Origin: Terasakiella sp033100395
Lineage (GTDB): Bacteria; Pseudomonadota; Alphaproteobacteria; Rhodospirillales; Terasakiellaceae
Reading direction: 5' to 3'
Length of the DNA stretch: 64,000 nucleotides
Assembly: GCF_033100395.1 (NCBI RefSeq)
Contig: NZ_JAWLVJ010000011.1
Coordinates: forward strand, 62,001 to 126,000
The notes beneath the pieces were generated by a model, which searched no databases, had not been told where the DNA came from, and worked only from the letters and a program-made list of their open reading frames with translations. Each line of letters opens with the position of its first letter. Position 1 is the first letter of the stretch. The translations under genes and the position numbers were made by a program. Of this stretch, positions 34,959 to 44,313 are shown one piece after another.

Positions 34959-36581
34959 TTAGTTGGCCTGACGGCGCAAGAAGGCTGGAATATCCAACAG
35001 GTCGTCTTCGGCCTGCTGTGATGAAACCGTTGTGCGATCAGCAGGCGATACATCAAAGCTAGGCTGTGACATTTCGTGAATTTCTGCTGTCGGCTTTGGC
35101 TTTTGCGCTTTGGAGGCACGACCTGTTACACGGTCAAACAGGGAACGTGCTGCACTTGGCGCTTCGTCAATTTCTTCTGCTTTTGGCTCAGCCGTAAAAG
35201 GATTGTGTGCTTCCACTGGTTCTTCTACATGTGAAACTTCAGTTGCAGCCGGTGGGATGAACGGGGCACGTTCCTGTTGAACAGGGGTGCTTTCACGCAG
35301 GGTGTTCTGGATGCGCATGGCAACCTGTTCTGCGTTTACGGCAACATTTTCTTCAACCGTTTCTTCAACAACGGGTTCTTCCTGAATAACGGCTGCCGCC
35401 GCTGTTGCTTGCGCAACCGTTTGGGCCGCAGGTTGGGATACAGGCTGTGCGACAGACTGCATGGACAGAACTTTGGACGCCACAGTTTGTGCAACGGTCA
35501 TCTGTTTCGGATCAGCCGCAGGTGCCGCTGGTTTTGGCATCATGCGTGGGGCGGGTGTTTCTTCAGTCACGTCCAGAACGCGCGGTTGTGGGTTTTCAGC
35601 TTCTTGCGCATCAATGCCAGTAGAAACCACAGAAACACGCATCTTGCCGTTCAGGCTTTCATCCAGTGTTGTGCCGAAGATGATGTTGGCGTCGCCGTCA
35701 ACTTCTTCGCGGATACGGTTGGCTGCTTCGTCAACTTCAAACAGGGAAATATCCATGCCGCCTGTGATGTTGATCAGGACGCCTTTGGCACCTTTCATGG
35801 TGCTGTCGTCCAGCAGTGGGTTAGAGATCGCAGCTTCAGCCGCTTCGATCGCACGACGTTCGCCTTCGGCTTCGCCTGTGCCCATCATGGCTTTACCCAT
35901 TTCCATCATGACAGTTTTGATGTCAGAGAAATCAAGGTTGATCATGCCTGGGCGAACCATCAGGTCGGTTACGCCACGCACGCCAGAGTGCAGAACTTCG
36001 TCCGCCATCTGGAAAGCTTCGGCAAATGTTGTGTTTTCCGTCGCGATACGGAACAAATTCTGGTTCGGGATCACAATCAATGTGTCCACGTATTTTTGCA
36101 TTTCTTCGATGCCGGCTTCTGCCAGACGCATGCGGTGCACACCTTCAAACTGGAAAGGTTTGGTCACAACGCCAACGGTCAGAATGCCTGCTTCGCGTGC
36201 TGCATGTGCAATGACGGGTGCGGCACCTGTACCTGTCCCGCCGCCCATGCCAGCAGTGATAAAGATCATGTTGGAACCGGAAATCTGCTGCATGATGTCA
36301 TCGATAGATTCCAGTGCGGCATCACGGCCTACATCAGGTTTTGACCCTGCACCCAGACCGGATGTCAGGTTTTCACCCAATTGAATGCGGTGATCTGATT
36401 TGGATTGTGTCAGTGCTTGCGCATCTGTGTTGGCAACGACGAATTCAACGCCTTCCAACTGCGACTGGATCATGTTGTTGACGGCATTGCCGCCTGCACC
36501 ACCGACACCAATGACGGAAATGCGTGGTCCTGTCTGGACCGGAGCCGGTTGATTTTCCGGTGCTTGAAAGTTAATAGCCAT
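34959..36581 (-). CDS. ftsZ: Cell division GTPase FtsZ
   Basis: This 540-residue tubulin homologue forms the division ring. Residues about 1-320 are the GTPase and C-terminal core (GVGGAGGNAVNNMI; tubulin signature GGGTGTGAAPVIA; synergy loop NLDFSDIKTVM). From about 325 to 520 is a long, Ala/Pro/Glu/Val-rich linker, then the conserved tail DIPAFLRRQAN that binds FtsA. E. coli FtsZ has 383 residues, so the linker is large, as in many alphaproteobacteria. AAGGGCAG precedes the ATG. It follows ftsA after 112 nt, a gap that contains an inverted repeat and probably a promoter. Confidence 0.98.
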   Translation of the reverse strand: MAINFQAPENQPAPVQTGPRISVIGVGGAGGNAVNNMIQSQLEGVEFVVANTDAQALTQSKSDHRIQLGENLTSGLGAGSKPDVGRDAALESIDDIMQQISGSNMIFITAGMGGGTGTGAAPVIAHAAREAGILTVGVVTKPFQFEGVHRMRLAEAGIEEMQKYVDTLIVIPNQNLFRIATENTTFAEAFQMADEVLHSGVRGVTDLMVRPGMINLDFSDIKTVMMEMGKAMMGTGEAEGERRAIEAAEAAISNPLLDDSTMKGAKGVLINITGGMDISLFEVDEAANRIREEVDGDANIIFGTTLDESLNGKMRVSVVSTGIDAQEAENPQPRVLDVTEETPAPRMMPKPAAPAADPKQMTVAQTVASKVLSMQSVAQPVSQPAAQTVAQATAAAAVIQEEPVVEETVEENVAVNAEQVAMRIQNTLRESTPVQQERAPFIPPAATEVSHVEEPVEAHNPFTAEPKAEEIDEAPSAARSLFDRVTGRASKAQKPKPTAEIHEMSQPSFDVSPADRTTVSSQQAEDDLLDIPAFLRRQAN

Positions 36582-36693
36582 TTTTTTCTGCCCTTTGTTT
36601 AAAACAACGTGTGTGACTGCCTTGTTATCGCTCTCACCGATCCCTCTTTTGGTGAGGGTTATCGGGGTATTCTTCGTAGTTTATTCTCTAAAT

Positions 36694-37953
36694 CTAAAAA
36701 TTTTGTTTAAACCAGAAGCCTAATTTTCCAAAAAGACTGTTCGGGTCCGGTCCGGACTGGGTTGTGCCCATGGGCCACATCCCCTGTTTTTCGTTTGCGT
36801 ATTTCAAAAGACCTACGCAGGTTGAAAATTCCGGGCCGCTTGTTGCATCTGCCAGACCGGGTAGTTTTTGTGGTCGTGCCAGACGAATTTTTTTGTTGAG
36901 GATACGGGCCGCCAGTTCGGGAACCCCGCGCAATTGCGACGCCCCACCTGTTAAAACGACCTGACGTCCGACGGCTTTATCAAAACCACTTTGTTCCAAA
37001 CGTTCACGGACCAGCTCAAATGTTTCTTCAAGGCGCGGCTGGATGATGCTGACCAGCATGGAACGTGATGCTGTGGTTCCTTCTGCATCATCTTCTTCCC
37101 CCAAAACAGGGACGCGCAAAATTTCATGATCATCGCTTGGCGCTGGCAGGCAGCTGCCGAATTTGGTTTTCATGCGTTCTGCATGCGCAATCGGTGTGTT
37201 CAGCCCACGTGATACATCGTTTGTCACTTGCGTTCCGCCCACCGGGATGCTGTCCACATGGACCAGTTCACCTTCAATGAAAACCGCGATGTCCGTGGTG
37301 CCGCCGCCCATATCAACGACGCAGACACCCAGATTGACTTCATCATCGACCAAGCAGCCTAGACCGCTGGCATAAGCCGCAACCACTTCTTCTTCCACAT
37401 CCAGGTGGCAGCGCTCCAGACATGTCTTCAAATTCTGGACCGCACTTGAATTGGCTGACACCATATTCATACGCACACCAAGACGGTCGCCTGCCATACC
37501 GCGTGGGTCGCGCACGCCATGTTCGCCGTTGATGGCAAATTCTGTGGGCAGCGTATGCAGCAACACATGGTCTTTCGGTACCTGACCTTGCGCGCGTGCT
37601 TGTGTAAACAGGCGCTGTACATCAGGATCGCTGATTTGTGCGGCATGCACATTGGTTTCCACATCATGCAGGTTGGCTTGTGGATGTCCGCCAGAAAGGG
37701 AAACGATGACACGGTCAATGGTGTCATCTGCCATCTCTTCGGCGACATGGACCGCACTGCGAATGGATTTTTCAGCCGCTTCCATATCCACGATAACGCC
37801 ACGGCGCAGGCCATTGGCGATTTGGTGCGACAGGCCAATAATTTCAGGATCCGTGCCGGAACCTTGGCGCGCGACAAAGCACGACACCTTGGTGGTGCCG
37901 ATGTCCAGGGCCGCAATCAGGCCGTTTCTGGTTTTTTTTGTCACGTGTTGCAT
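36694..37953 (-). CDS. ftsA: Cell division protein FtsA
   Basis: This 419-residue actin-like ATPase tethers FtsZ to the membrane. It has the phosphate-1 loop LIAALDIGTTKVSCFVARQ, the phosphate-2 loop VVDMGGGTTDIAVF, the adenosine loop VLTGGASQLRGV and a C-terminal amphipathic helix (LFGKLGFWFKQNF) for membrane binding. The start is uncertain: ATG 37953 is chosen, but a TTG at 37968 and a GTG at 37944 are in frame, and the only GGA lies directly against the ATG. It follows ftsQ by about 42 nt. Confidence 0.95.
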   Translation of the reverse strand: MQHVTKKTRNGLIAALDIGTTKVSCFVARQGSGTDPEIIGLSHQIANGLRRGVIVDMEAAEKSIRSAVHVAEEMADDTIDRVIVSLSGGHPQANLHDVETNVHAAQISDPDVQRLFTQARAQGQVPKDHVLLHTLPTEFAINGEHGVRDPRGMAGDRLGVRMNMVSANSSAVQNLKTCLERCHLDVEEEVVAAYASGLGCLVDDEVNLGVCVVDMGGGTTDIAVFIEGELVHVDSIPVGGTQVTNDVSRGLNTPIAHAERMKTKFGSCLPAPSDDHEILRVPVLGEEDDAEGTTASRSMLVSIIQPRLEETFELVRERLEQSGFDKAVGRQVVLTGGASQLRGVPELAARILNKKIRLARPQKLPGLADATSGPEFSTCVGLLKYANEKQGMWPMGTTQSGPDPNSLFGKLGFWFKQNF

Positions 37954-37995
37954 TCCAAAATTATTCAAAACTAGATGAGCTTTACGGAGCCCAAC

Positions 37996-38838
37996 CTATG
38001 TATCTTGCCCCAGTAATGGTTTACGAATGGTTTCCAAATCGTCGATTTTTATTAAAATCCGGTCAGGAAGACGCATATCAACGGATGCGAGTTCCTTTTC
38101 AAACAATGCATGTTCCTTGGTGTAAATCGCCAGACGAGACCAGGCCTTTTCCGGGTGCTCTTCCGGCAGGCGGATGGTGAAGTCATTTTCCATCACGATG
38201 TCCCAGCGACGGTCTGATACCCGAACGGCAGCTTTCACTTTTTTGTTCAACTCTGGCTCCGATCGCAAAATTGCCAGCACGTCCTGTGCATGTTTCGGTG
38301 CGCCCTTACCAACGACCAACGGCAGGTGGGCAAAGACATTGATGTCATCACCACCTGTCAGGATGACGTCCCCATCCTTGTTGATCAGGGAAAAGGTCTT
38401 GTCATGCTGCCACATGGCGGTTGGACGGTGTTCGTTCAGGCTGATATGGATGATATCCGGTAACTGGCGTTCAACAGAAGCAGTTGCCACCCAGGGCAAA
38501 GCCTCAATGCGTGCCCGAAGCGTTTCAGGATCGGCTTCCAGAATAGGTTGATCCAGTTCCAGGTTGACCACAGCGCGCAGATCAGAAAGCGGCGTGTTTT
38601 TGCGCCCTTCAACCATCACATCTTTGAGGATAAAACCAGATGATGCAGTTGCATTGATCGCAGCATGTTCCACACGGCTGGAGGCCAGGTCCGCCAGACC
38701 TGTTTTCACCGCATAGGTCATCAGCGCGGCCATCAGTCCCAGAACGGCACTCAGCGCAATTGGCTTAAACGCCGTCTTGCGCCAGATCGGGGTGCTGCGC
38801 TTGCGCTTGTTTTTGGATTGAACGCTTAGCTGTCGCAT
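37996..38838 (-). CDS. ftsQ: Cell division protein FtsQ
   Basis: This 280-residue bitopic divisome protein has a basic cytoplasmic tail, one membrane helix (FKPIALSAVLGLMAALMTYA, about residues 25-45), a POTRA domain (about 70-140; FILKDVMVEGRKNTPLSDLR) and a beta domain. It recruits FtsL and later proteins. ATG 38838 has GAGGAAG upstream and overlaps the ddl stop by 13 nt; ATG 38859 is the alternative. No separate ftsB gene lies in the cluster. Confidence 0.93.
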   Translation of the reverse strand: MRQLSVQSKNKRKRSTPIWRKTAFKPIALSAVLGLMAALMTYAVKTGLADLASSRVEHAAINATASSGFILKDVMVEGRKNTPLSDLRAVVNLELDQPILEADPETLRARIEALPWVATASVERQLPDIIHISLNEHRPTAMWQHDKTFSLINKDGDVILTGGDDINVFAHLPLVVGKGAPKHAQDVLAILRSEPELNKKVKAAVRVSDRRWDIVMENDFTIRLPEEHPEKAWSRLAIYTKEHALFEKELASVDMRLPDRILIKIDDLETIRKPLLGQDT

Positions 38839-39740
38839 TGTGCTTCCTCTACCATCCATGCAACCAGTTTCGGGAAGGAAATATCAACAGCCGCTGCCTG
38901 TTCCGGCACCAAAGAGGTAGGCGTCATGCCGGGCTGGGTGTTGACTTCCAGAATGTATAGTTCGCCTTTTTCATCGTCATATCTGAAGTCCGCGCGGGAT
39001 ACACCGCGACAGCCCAATGTGTTGTGGGCCAGTTCAGACATGCGTTTGACTTTTTCTTCGACATCGGCCGGGATATCGGCAGGCACCACATGGTAAGACC
39101 CGCCTTCCACATATTTGGCATCGTAATCATAGAATTTATGATCGGTGCAAATCTCGGTCACACCCAAGGCGCCACGATCGCCCATGACGGCAACGGTCAA
39201 TTCACGACCCGGTACAAACTGTTCGACCATGACTTCTTCGCCGTAGGGCCAATCGTCGTGGGTGAAAGGACCTTCGTTGTCGCCTTCTAGTACAATTTTA
39301 ACCCCGACACTGGAACCTTCGTTGGTTGGTTTAATAACATACGGACGCGGCATGACATCCCCTGCCAGAACATCATCGCGTTTTGCCATGATGTGTTTCG
39401 CGCACGGAATGCCGACTTCTTCAAACAGGCGTTTGGCCATGGGCTTATCCATAGCAATTGCGGATGCCATTACACCGGAATGTGTGTAAGGGATATTGAT
39501 GATGTTCAGGAAGCCCTGCATGCAACCGTCTTCACCATATGGACCATGCAGCGCATTAAAGATCACATCGGGTTTGGGATAGAGACGGGTCAGGACTTGG
39601 CCCATGTCACGTTGGACATCAACCGTGGTGACACTGTATCCTGCTTCCTGCAAAGCTTTGGCGCAAGCTGCGCCGCTGACCAGAGATACTTCACGTTCCG
39701 ACGACCATCCGCCCATCAAGACTGCAACATGTGTTGTCAT
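38826..39740 (-). CDS. ddl: D-alanine--D-alanine ligase
   Basis: This 304-residue ATP-grasp enzyme makes D-Ala-D-Ala for the peptidoglycan stem. Conserved elements are LMGGWSSEREVSLVSG at the N-terminus, ALHGPYGEDGCMQG, the ATP-binding VIKPTNEGSSVGVK and the metal-binding ILEVNTQPGMTPTSLVPEQA. It overlaps murB by 4 nt and ftsQ by 13 nt, so translation is coupled along this stretch. Confidence 0.97.
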   Translation of the reverse strand: MTTHVAVLMGGWSSEREVSLVSGAACAKALQEAGYSVTTVDVQRDMGQVLTRLYPKPDVIFNALHGPYGEDGCMQGFLNIINIPYTHSGVMASAIAMDKPMAKRLFEEVGIPCAKHIMAKRDDVLAGDVMPRPYVIKPTNEGSSVGVKIVLEGDNEGPFTHDDWPYGEEVMVEQFVPGRELTVAVMGDRGALGVTEICTDHKFYDYDAKYVEGGSYHVVPADIPADVEEKVKRMSELAHNTLGCRGVSRADFRYDDEKGELYILEVNTQPGMTPTSLVPEQAAAVDISFPKLVAWMVEEAQCDS

Positions 39741-40669
39741 GAATTCTCTCCTTTATTAATCCCGATGCGTTTAATCTCCCAGCGAAGCTCTACGCCGGAA
39801 GTTTCTTTAACGCGTTTGCGTACTTCTTCACCCAGACCTTCCAGGTCAGCCGCTGTGGCATCGCCTGTGTTGATCAGGAAATTACAATGTTGTTCAGATA
39901 CTTGCGCACCACCCATCTTGAGCCCGCGACATCCGGCTTCATCCACCAGTTTCCAGGCGCTATGACCTTCGGGGTTGGCAAAGGTGGACCCGCCTGTGCG
40001 TGAACGGATGGGCTGGCTGCCCCCGCGCGCATCCTGAATTTTCTGCATTTCAGCGGCGATATCTGTTTTATCTGCAAGCAGGCCGTTCAGGCGGGCAGAC
40101 AGGAAAGTCCAGTCATCGCTTAAATCGCAATGACGATAGGAATAACCCATGTCTTCAAGGCTTAATGTTTTGATTTCGCCTTCTGGTGAAATTGCTGTGG
40201 CTTCAACAAGCACGTCTTTCATCTCCCGTCCATAAGCGCCTGCGTTCATACGCAACGCACCGCCTATTGTGCCGGGAATACCACTAAGAAATTCTAAACC
40301 ACTCAAAGAATTATCAAGCGCAACCTTGGCGACATTGCCATCAAGGGCCCCTGCGCCAGCGATAATCTGGTTGTCTTCAACCTCGATACTCACAAAATTA
40401 CGCCCCAGTCTGATGACCACACCGGGGATACCACCATCGCGCACAAGCAGGTTTGATCCCACACCGATAAAGGTGACAGGCACGTCGTCTGGCTTGTTCT
40501 GGATAAATTGGGCAAGATCGTCTGCGTCTGCGGGTCTAAACATGACTTCAGCTGGCCCGCCGACGCGGAACCATGTGATCTTATCCAAAGGCGCATTGGC
40601 ACTGATACGACCGCGCACAGCTGGCAGTCGATCCAATAGCCCCTCTTTGAATGTGATCCCCAAAGTCAC
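39737..40669 (-). CDS. murB: UDP-N-acetylenolpyruvoylglucosamine reductase
   Basis: This 310-residue FAD enzyme reduces UDP-GlcNAc-enolpyruvate to UDP-MurNAc using NADPH. FAD-binding motifs are TWFRVGGPAEVMFRP and GVGSNLLVRDGGIPG, and the catalytic region is SGIPGTIGGALRMNAGAYG. The loop near GGSTFANPEGHSAWKLVDEA marks the type II (shorter) MurB. It starts 4 nt after the murC stop. Confidence 0.97.
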   Translation of the reverse strand: MTLGITFKEGLLDRLPAVRGRISANAPLDKITWFRVGGPAEVMFRPADADDLAQFIQNKPDDVPVTFIGVGSNLLVRDGGIPGVVIRLGRNFVSIEVEDNQIIAGAGALDGNVAKVALDNSLSGLEFLSGIPGTIGGALRMNAGAYGREMKDVLVEATAISPEGEIKTLSLEDMGYSYRHCDLSDDWTFLSARLNGLLADKTDIAAEMQKIQDARGGSQPIRSRTGGSTFANPEGHSAWKLVDEAGCRGLKMGGAQVSEQHCNFLINTGDATAADLEGLGEEVRKRVKETSGVELRWEIKRIGINKGENS

Positions 40670-40673
40670 TCCC

Positions 40674-42098
40674 CTATTTCTCCCCTTTAACCGCGTTTAA
40701 TTGGTCAGGCAAAGCATATGCCCAGGCAGAAATGCTGCCTGCCCCACAGCAGACCACATAATCCCCGGGGCTTGCGATGTCGTTGATCACACCTGCAAGC
40801 GCATCCTGATTTTCAAGGGCGATGACGTGGCGATGACCGTGCGAAATCAGGCTTTCGGCCAGATGATCTTTATCGATCCCTTCGATGGGTTGTTCGCCTG
40901 CTTCAAACACATCTGCGACAATCACCGTGTCGGCATCGTTAAAGCAGGTGGAAAATTCTTCAAACAAATCGCGCAAGCGGGTGTAGCGGTGTGGTTGCAC
41001 GACTGCATGTACCTTGCCGCGACCTGCATCACGCGCAGCTTTCAGGACAGATCCAATTTCCACCGGGTGATGGGCGTAATCATCGATGATGGTGATGCCA
41101 TCGACTTCGCCTGTTTTGGTAAAACGGCGTTTCACACCACTGAAGGAGGCCAGACCTTTGCGGATGGTCGCATCGCTCATGCCCAGTTCCAGACCAACGC
41201 AAACGGCAGCCAGTGAATTCTGGATATTGTGGTTGCCCAGCATGGGGAAATGCAATCCTTCGATGGTGCGCGCTTCGCCTTCACCGCGTGGTGTGATGAC
41301 CACATCAAAGCGTGCTCCTTCGCCGCTCATATCCACGTTTGTGGCACGCACATCGGCTTGCGGGGACAGACCGTATGTGATGATTTTACGATCTGACACC
41401 CGTGGGATCATGGCCTGGACTTCGGCATGGTCAATACACAGGGCGGCAAAGCCATAGAATGGAATGTTCTGAACAAACGTATCAAAGGCGGCACGCAAGG
41501 TGTCGAAATCGCCATAGTGATCCAGATGTTCCGGGTCGATGTTGGTGACAACCGCGCAAGCCGCCGGGATTTTGATGAAGGTTCCGTCAGACTCGTCCGC
41601 TTCTGCCACCAACCATTCGCCTTCGCCCAAACGGGCGTTGGTGCCATAGGCATTAATGATCCCGCCGTTGATGACGGTCGGGTCGAAATCAGCGGCATCC
41701 AGCAAAGTTGCAACGATGGTGGTTGTCGTGGTTTTTCCGTGCGTTCCGGCGACCGCGATAGACGCTTTCAGGCGCATCAGTTCAGCCAGCATTTCAGCAC
41801 GGCGCACAACAGGTGTTAGGTTATGACGCGCGGCCACCACTTCGGGGTTATCCGGTTTGACGGCAGAGGAAATGACCACCACTTGCGCGTTGGTAACGTT
41901 TTCTTCGGCGTGACCGACAAAAACATCAATGCCAAGACCGCGCAGACGCTGAACGTTGGCGTTATCGGCCATGTCACTGCCTTGGACTTTATAGCCGAGG
42001 TTATGGAGGATTTCGGCAATCCCGCTCATGCCAATCCCGCCGATACCGACGAAATGGATGGTGCCAATGGAAAGGGGAAGGGATTTCATATCTATCAA
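40674..42098 (-). CDS. murC: UDP-N-acetylmuramate--L-alanine ligase
   Basis: This 474-residue Mur ligase adds L-alanine to UDP-MurNAc. It has the N-terminal Rossmann domain (IHFVGIGGIGMSGIAEI), ATP loop AGTHGKTTTTTIVATLL and central-domain motif NIDPEHLDHYGDF, with DDYAHHPVEI in the third domain, all expected. Overlaps murG by 4 nt. Confidence 0.98.
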   Translation of the reverse strand: MIDMKSLPLSIGTIHFVGIGGIGMSGIAEILHNLGYKVQGSDMADNANVQRLRGLGIDVFVGHAEENVTNAQVVVISSAVKPDNPEVVAARHNLTPVVRRAEMLAELMRLKASIAVAGTHGKTTTTTIVATLLDAADFDPTVINGGIINAYGTNARLGEGEWLVAEADESDGTFIKIPAACAVVTNIDPEHLDHYGDFDTLRAAFDTFVQNIPFYGFAALCIDHAEVQAMIPRVSDRKIITYGLSPQADVRATNVDMSGEGARFDVVITPRGEGEARTIEGLHFPMLGNHNIQNSLAAVCVGLELGMSDATIRKGLASFSGVKRRFTKTGEVDGITIIDDYAHHPVEIGSVLKAARDAGRGKVHAVVQPHRYTRLRDLFEEFSTCFNDADTVIVADVFEAGEQPIEGIDKDHLAESLISHGHRHVIALENQDALAGVINDIASPGDYVVCCGAGSISAWAYALPDQLNAVKGEK

Positions 42099-43198
42099 AC
42101 CTCGATCAATTCTTCGACGGCATCGGCAAGGCGCGATGCGGCATCGGGGCGGCCAGCATTTGCACTGGCCGCTGCGGTGTTAATTAACGTTCTGGGCTCG
42201 CCAAACAGCGCTTCCAGACGGTCGGCTAAGATTTCAGGTGTAAAGGCATCCTGCGGCATCAACCAGCCCGCACCCACTTCATCAATGGCATGTGCGTTTC
42301 TGGATTGATGGTCATCAATGGCATACGGGTAGGGCACCAAAATCGCAGGCCGCCCAATGGTGGTGGCTTCTGCAACGGTGGAGGCCCCGCTTCGTGCGAT
42401 TAGCAAATGGGCTTTCGCCAACAGGTCCGGTACATCTTCAAAGAAGTTATCCAGCGTCGCATTCAGCCCGTTGCGCTTGTAGGCTTCGCGCGTTTCATCC
42501 AACACTTCCGGGCGGCATTGTTGCGTGATGTGCAGACGCGCGCGAAGGGCAGGGGACAGTTTGGCAAAAGCTTCGGGCAGCACGTCACTAAAGACCTGCG
42601 CCCCTTGTGATCCCCCCAGGATCAAAATTTCAATCGGGCTTGTATCATCCAGTGCTGGGTATGGCGTTTCGCGCACATCAATGATATTGGCCCGTACAGG
42701 CATGCCGGTGAAGTTGATACGCTTCTGATCGACTTCGTTGATGTAATCTACATGTTTATAGGATGTGCAGATACGTTTGACCTTGGGCGCAAGCAAACGG
42801 TTGGCCCGGCCCAGAACCGCATTTTGTTCATGGATCATGGAGGCATAGCCGCCAATCGAGGCTGCAATCATGGTGGGAACAGACGCATATCCGCCAAAGC
42901 CAACCACAACCCGTGGGCCCATTTTTCCCAGCAGGCGTTTGGCTTGGAACGTTCCCCAAGCAAGGGAGAAGGCTGACATGACTTTACCGAAGAAACCGCG
43001 ACCAGCCACACCACCTGCAGAAATACGTTTGGTTTCCAGTCCACCCAGAACGCCACTGTAGTTCCCGCCACGCTTGTCGGTAAAGAGGGCCAGACGATAG
43101 CCGCGTTTTTGCAGCTCACTCGCCAAACTTTCAGCCGGAAAGACGTGCCCGCCTGTACCGCCTGCGGCCAGAATAACAAGAGGTTTGGTATCACTCAT
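42095..43198 (-). CDS. murG: UDP-N-acetylglucosamine--lipid-I glycosyltransferase
   Basis: This 367-residue GT28 enzyme turns lipid I into lipid II at the inner face of the membrane. The N-terminal glycine loop is LAAGGTGGHVFPAESLA; further motifs are VVGFGGYASVPTM, IHEQNAVLGRANR, LGGSQGAQVF in the second domain and IARSGASTVAEAT for UDP-GlcNAc binding. Overlaps ftsW and murC by 4 nt each. Confidence 0.98.
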   Translation of the reverse strand: MSDTKPLVILAAGGTGGHVFPAESLASELQKRGYRLALFTDKRGGNYSGVLGGLETKRISAGGVAGRGFFGKVMSAFSLAWGTFQAKRLLGKMGPRVVVGFGGYASVPTMIAASIGGYASMIHEQNAVLGRANRLLAPKVKRICTSYKHVDYINEVDQKRINFTGMPVRANIIDVRETPYPALDDTSPIEILILGGSQGAQVFSDVLPEAFAKLSPALRARLHITQQCRPEVLDETREAYKRNGLNATLDNFFEDVPDLLAKAHLLIARSGASTVAEATTIGRPAILVPYPYAIDDHQSRNAHAIDEVGAGWLMPQDAFTPEILADRLEALFGEPRTLINTAAASANAGRPDAASRLADAVEELIEV

Positions 43199-44313
43199 AG
43201 GTCACCTCCTGCGCGACGTCGGGTTAAAGAAAGAAGCATGCCCATCCCTAAGGCCAGAGAAAGAAGGCTCGATCCGCCATAAGAAATAAACGGCAGGGTC
43301 ATACCCTTGGTGGGCATCAGATGTGTGGTCGATGCCATATTGATCACCGCCTGCAAGCCAAACTGGGTGACGAGGCCACCGACTGCCAGCAGAACAAACA
43401 GATTGTCTTCACGGAACATGCGGGTAAAGCCACGCAGGACCACGGTGGCAAACAGGCCAATGATAAACAGACAGGCAATCATGCCGAATTCTTCACCCGC
43501 CACAGCAAAGATAAAGTCTGTATGGGCATCAGGCAGCACATGCTTGATCTCGCCTTCGCCAGGGCCTGTGCCAAAGACACCGCCGTTCTGGAAGGCTTCG
43601 AGAGATCGGGTGATCTGATAGCTGTCCCCACTTGTGGGATCAAGGAAGCGATCCACCCGGCTTTTCACGTGATCAACCGTCATATAAGCCACCATGGACC
43701 CGGTCATAAAGACAAAGGCCACCAGCACCACAAAGAAGACAGGCAGACCTGCCAGGAAGAACTGAATACCCCAGACAGCCGAAATCACCGCCGTCATTCC
43801 GAAATCTGGTTGCGTCACCAGCAATCCGGCAACCAAAGCAAACAGGCCAATAGCGATGAAGTGGCCGGGGAAGGATGAATCTTTTCGCCATTCTGCAAAC
43901 ATCCAGGCAGCGACCACAGCAAAGGTCGGTTTCAGGAATTCAGAAGGCTGAAGGCTAAATCCACCGAAGGACACCCAACGCGCGGCACCCTTGATTTCTG
44001 CACCTAAGAAATGTGTGCTGGCGGTCAGGATCAAAAAGCCGATAAAGGCCACGGTTGCCAGGCGGCGCACCATGGTTGGGCTCATTAGCGACACACCAAT
44101 CATGACAGCCATCGCCATGGGTAGATATGCAAATTGGCGCAGAGCAAAATGGTAGGTGCCGAGGTTCAGGCGTGCAGCCACAGGCGGACTGGCAGCCAGT
44201 GTCAGGATGGCCCCAACAGCCACAATCAATAACAAGGAAGCCAGCAGCCAGCGATCAACCGTCCACCACCAACGGCCCAGAATACTTGTATCAACGCGGG
44301 AGAAACTGATCAT
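43195..44313 (-). CDS. ftsW: Septal peptidoglycan polymerase FtsW
   Basis: This 372-residue SEDS-family glycosyltransferase polymerises lipid II at the septum together with FtsI. It has ten hydrophobic segments. The SEDS motifs GAARWVSFGGFSLQPSEFLK and, near the C-terminus, MPTKGMTLPFISYGGSSLL are intact. The periplasmic loop contains the conserved SGDSYQITRSLEAFQNGG region. Overlaps murD and murG by 4 nt. Confidence 0.97.
   Translation of the reverse strand: MISFSRVDTSILGRWWWTVDRWLLASLLLIVAVGAILTLAASPPVAARLNLGTYHFALRQFAYLPMAMAVMIGVSLMSPTMVRRLATVAFIGFLILTASTHFLGAEIKGAARWVSFGGFSLQPSEFLKPTFAVVAAWMFAEWRKDSSFPGHFIAIGLFALVAGLLVTQPDFGMTAVISAVWGIQFFLAGLPVFFVVLVAFVFMTGSMVAYMTVDHVKSRVDRFLDPTSGDSYQITRSLEAFQNGGVFGTGPGEGEIKHVLPDAHTDFIFAVAGEEFGMIACLFIIGLFATVVLRGFTRMFREDNLFVLLAVGGLVTQFGLQAVINMASTTHLMPTKGMTLPFISYGGSSLLSLALGMGMLLSLTRRRAGGDL

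Noticed and set aside
35277..36384. Long plus-strand reading frames opposite ftsZ
   Set aside because: Cys/His/Phe-rich antisense translations with no domain; ftsZ explains the region.
36633..36656. Hairpin CTCACC / GGTGAG between ftsA and ftsZ
   Set aside because: A 6-bp stem without a T-run, and competing pairings are possible. Noted but too weak for a terminator or operator call.
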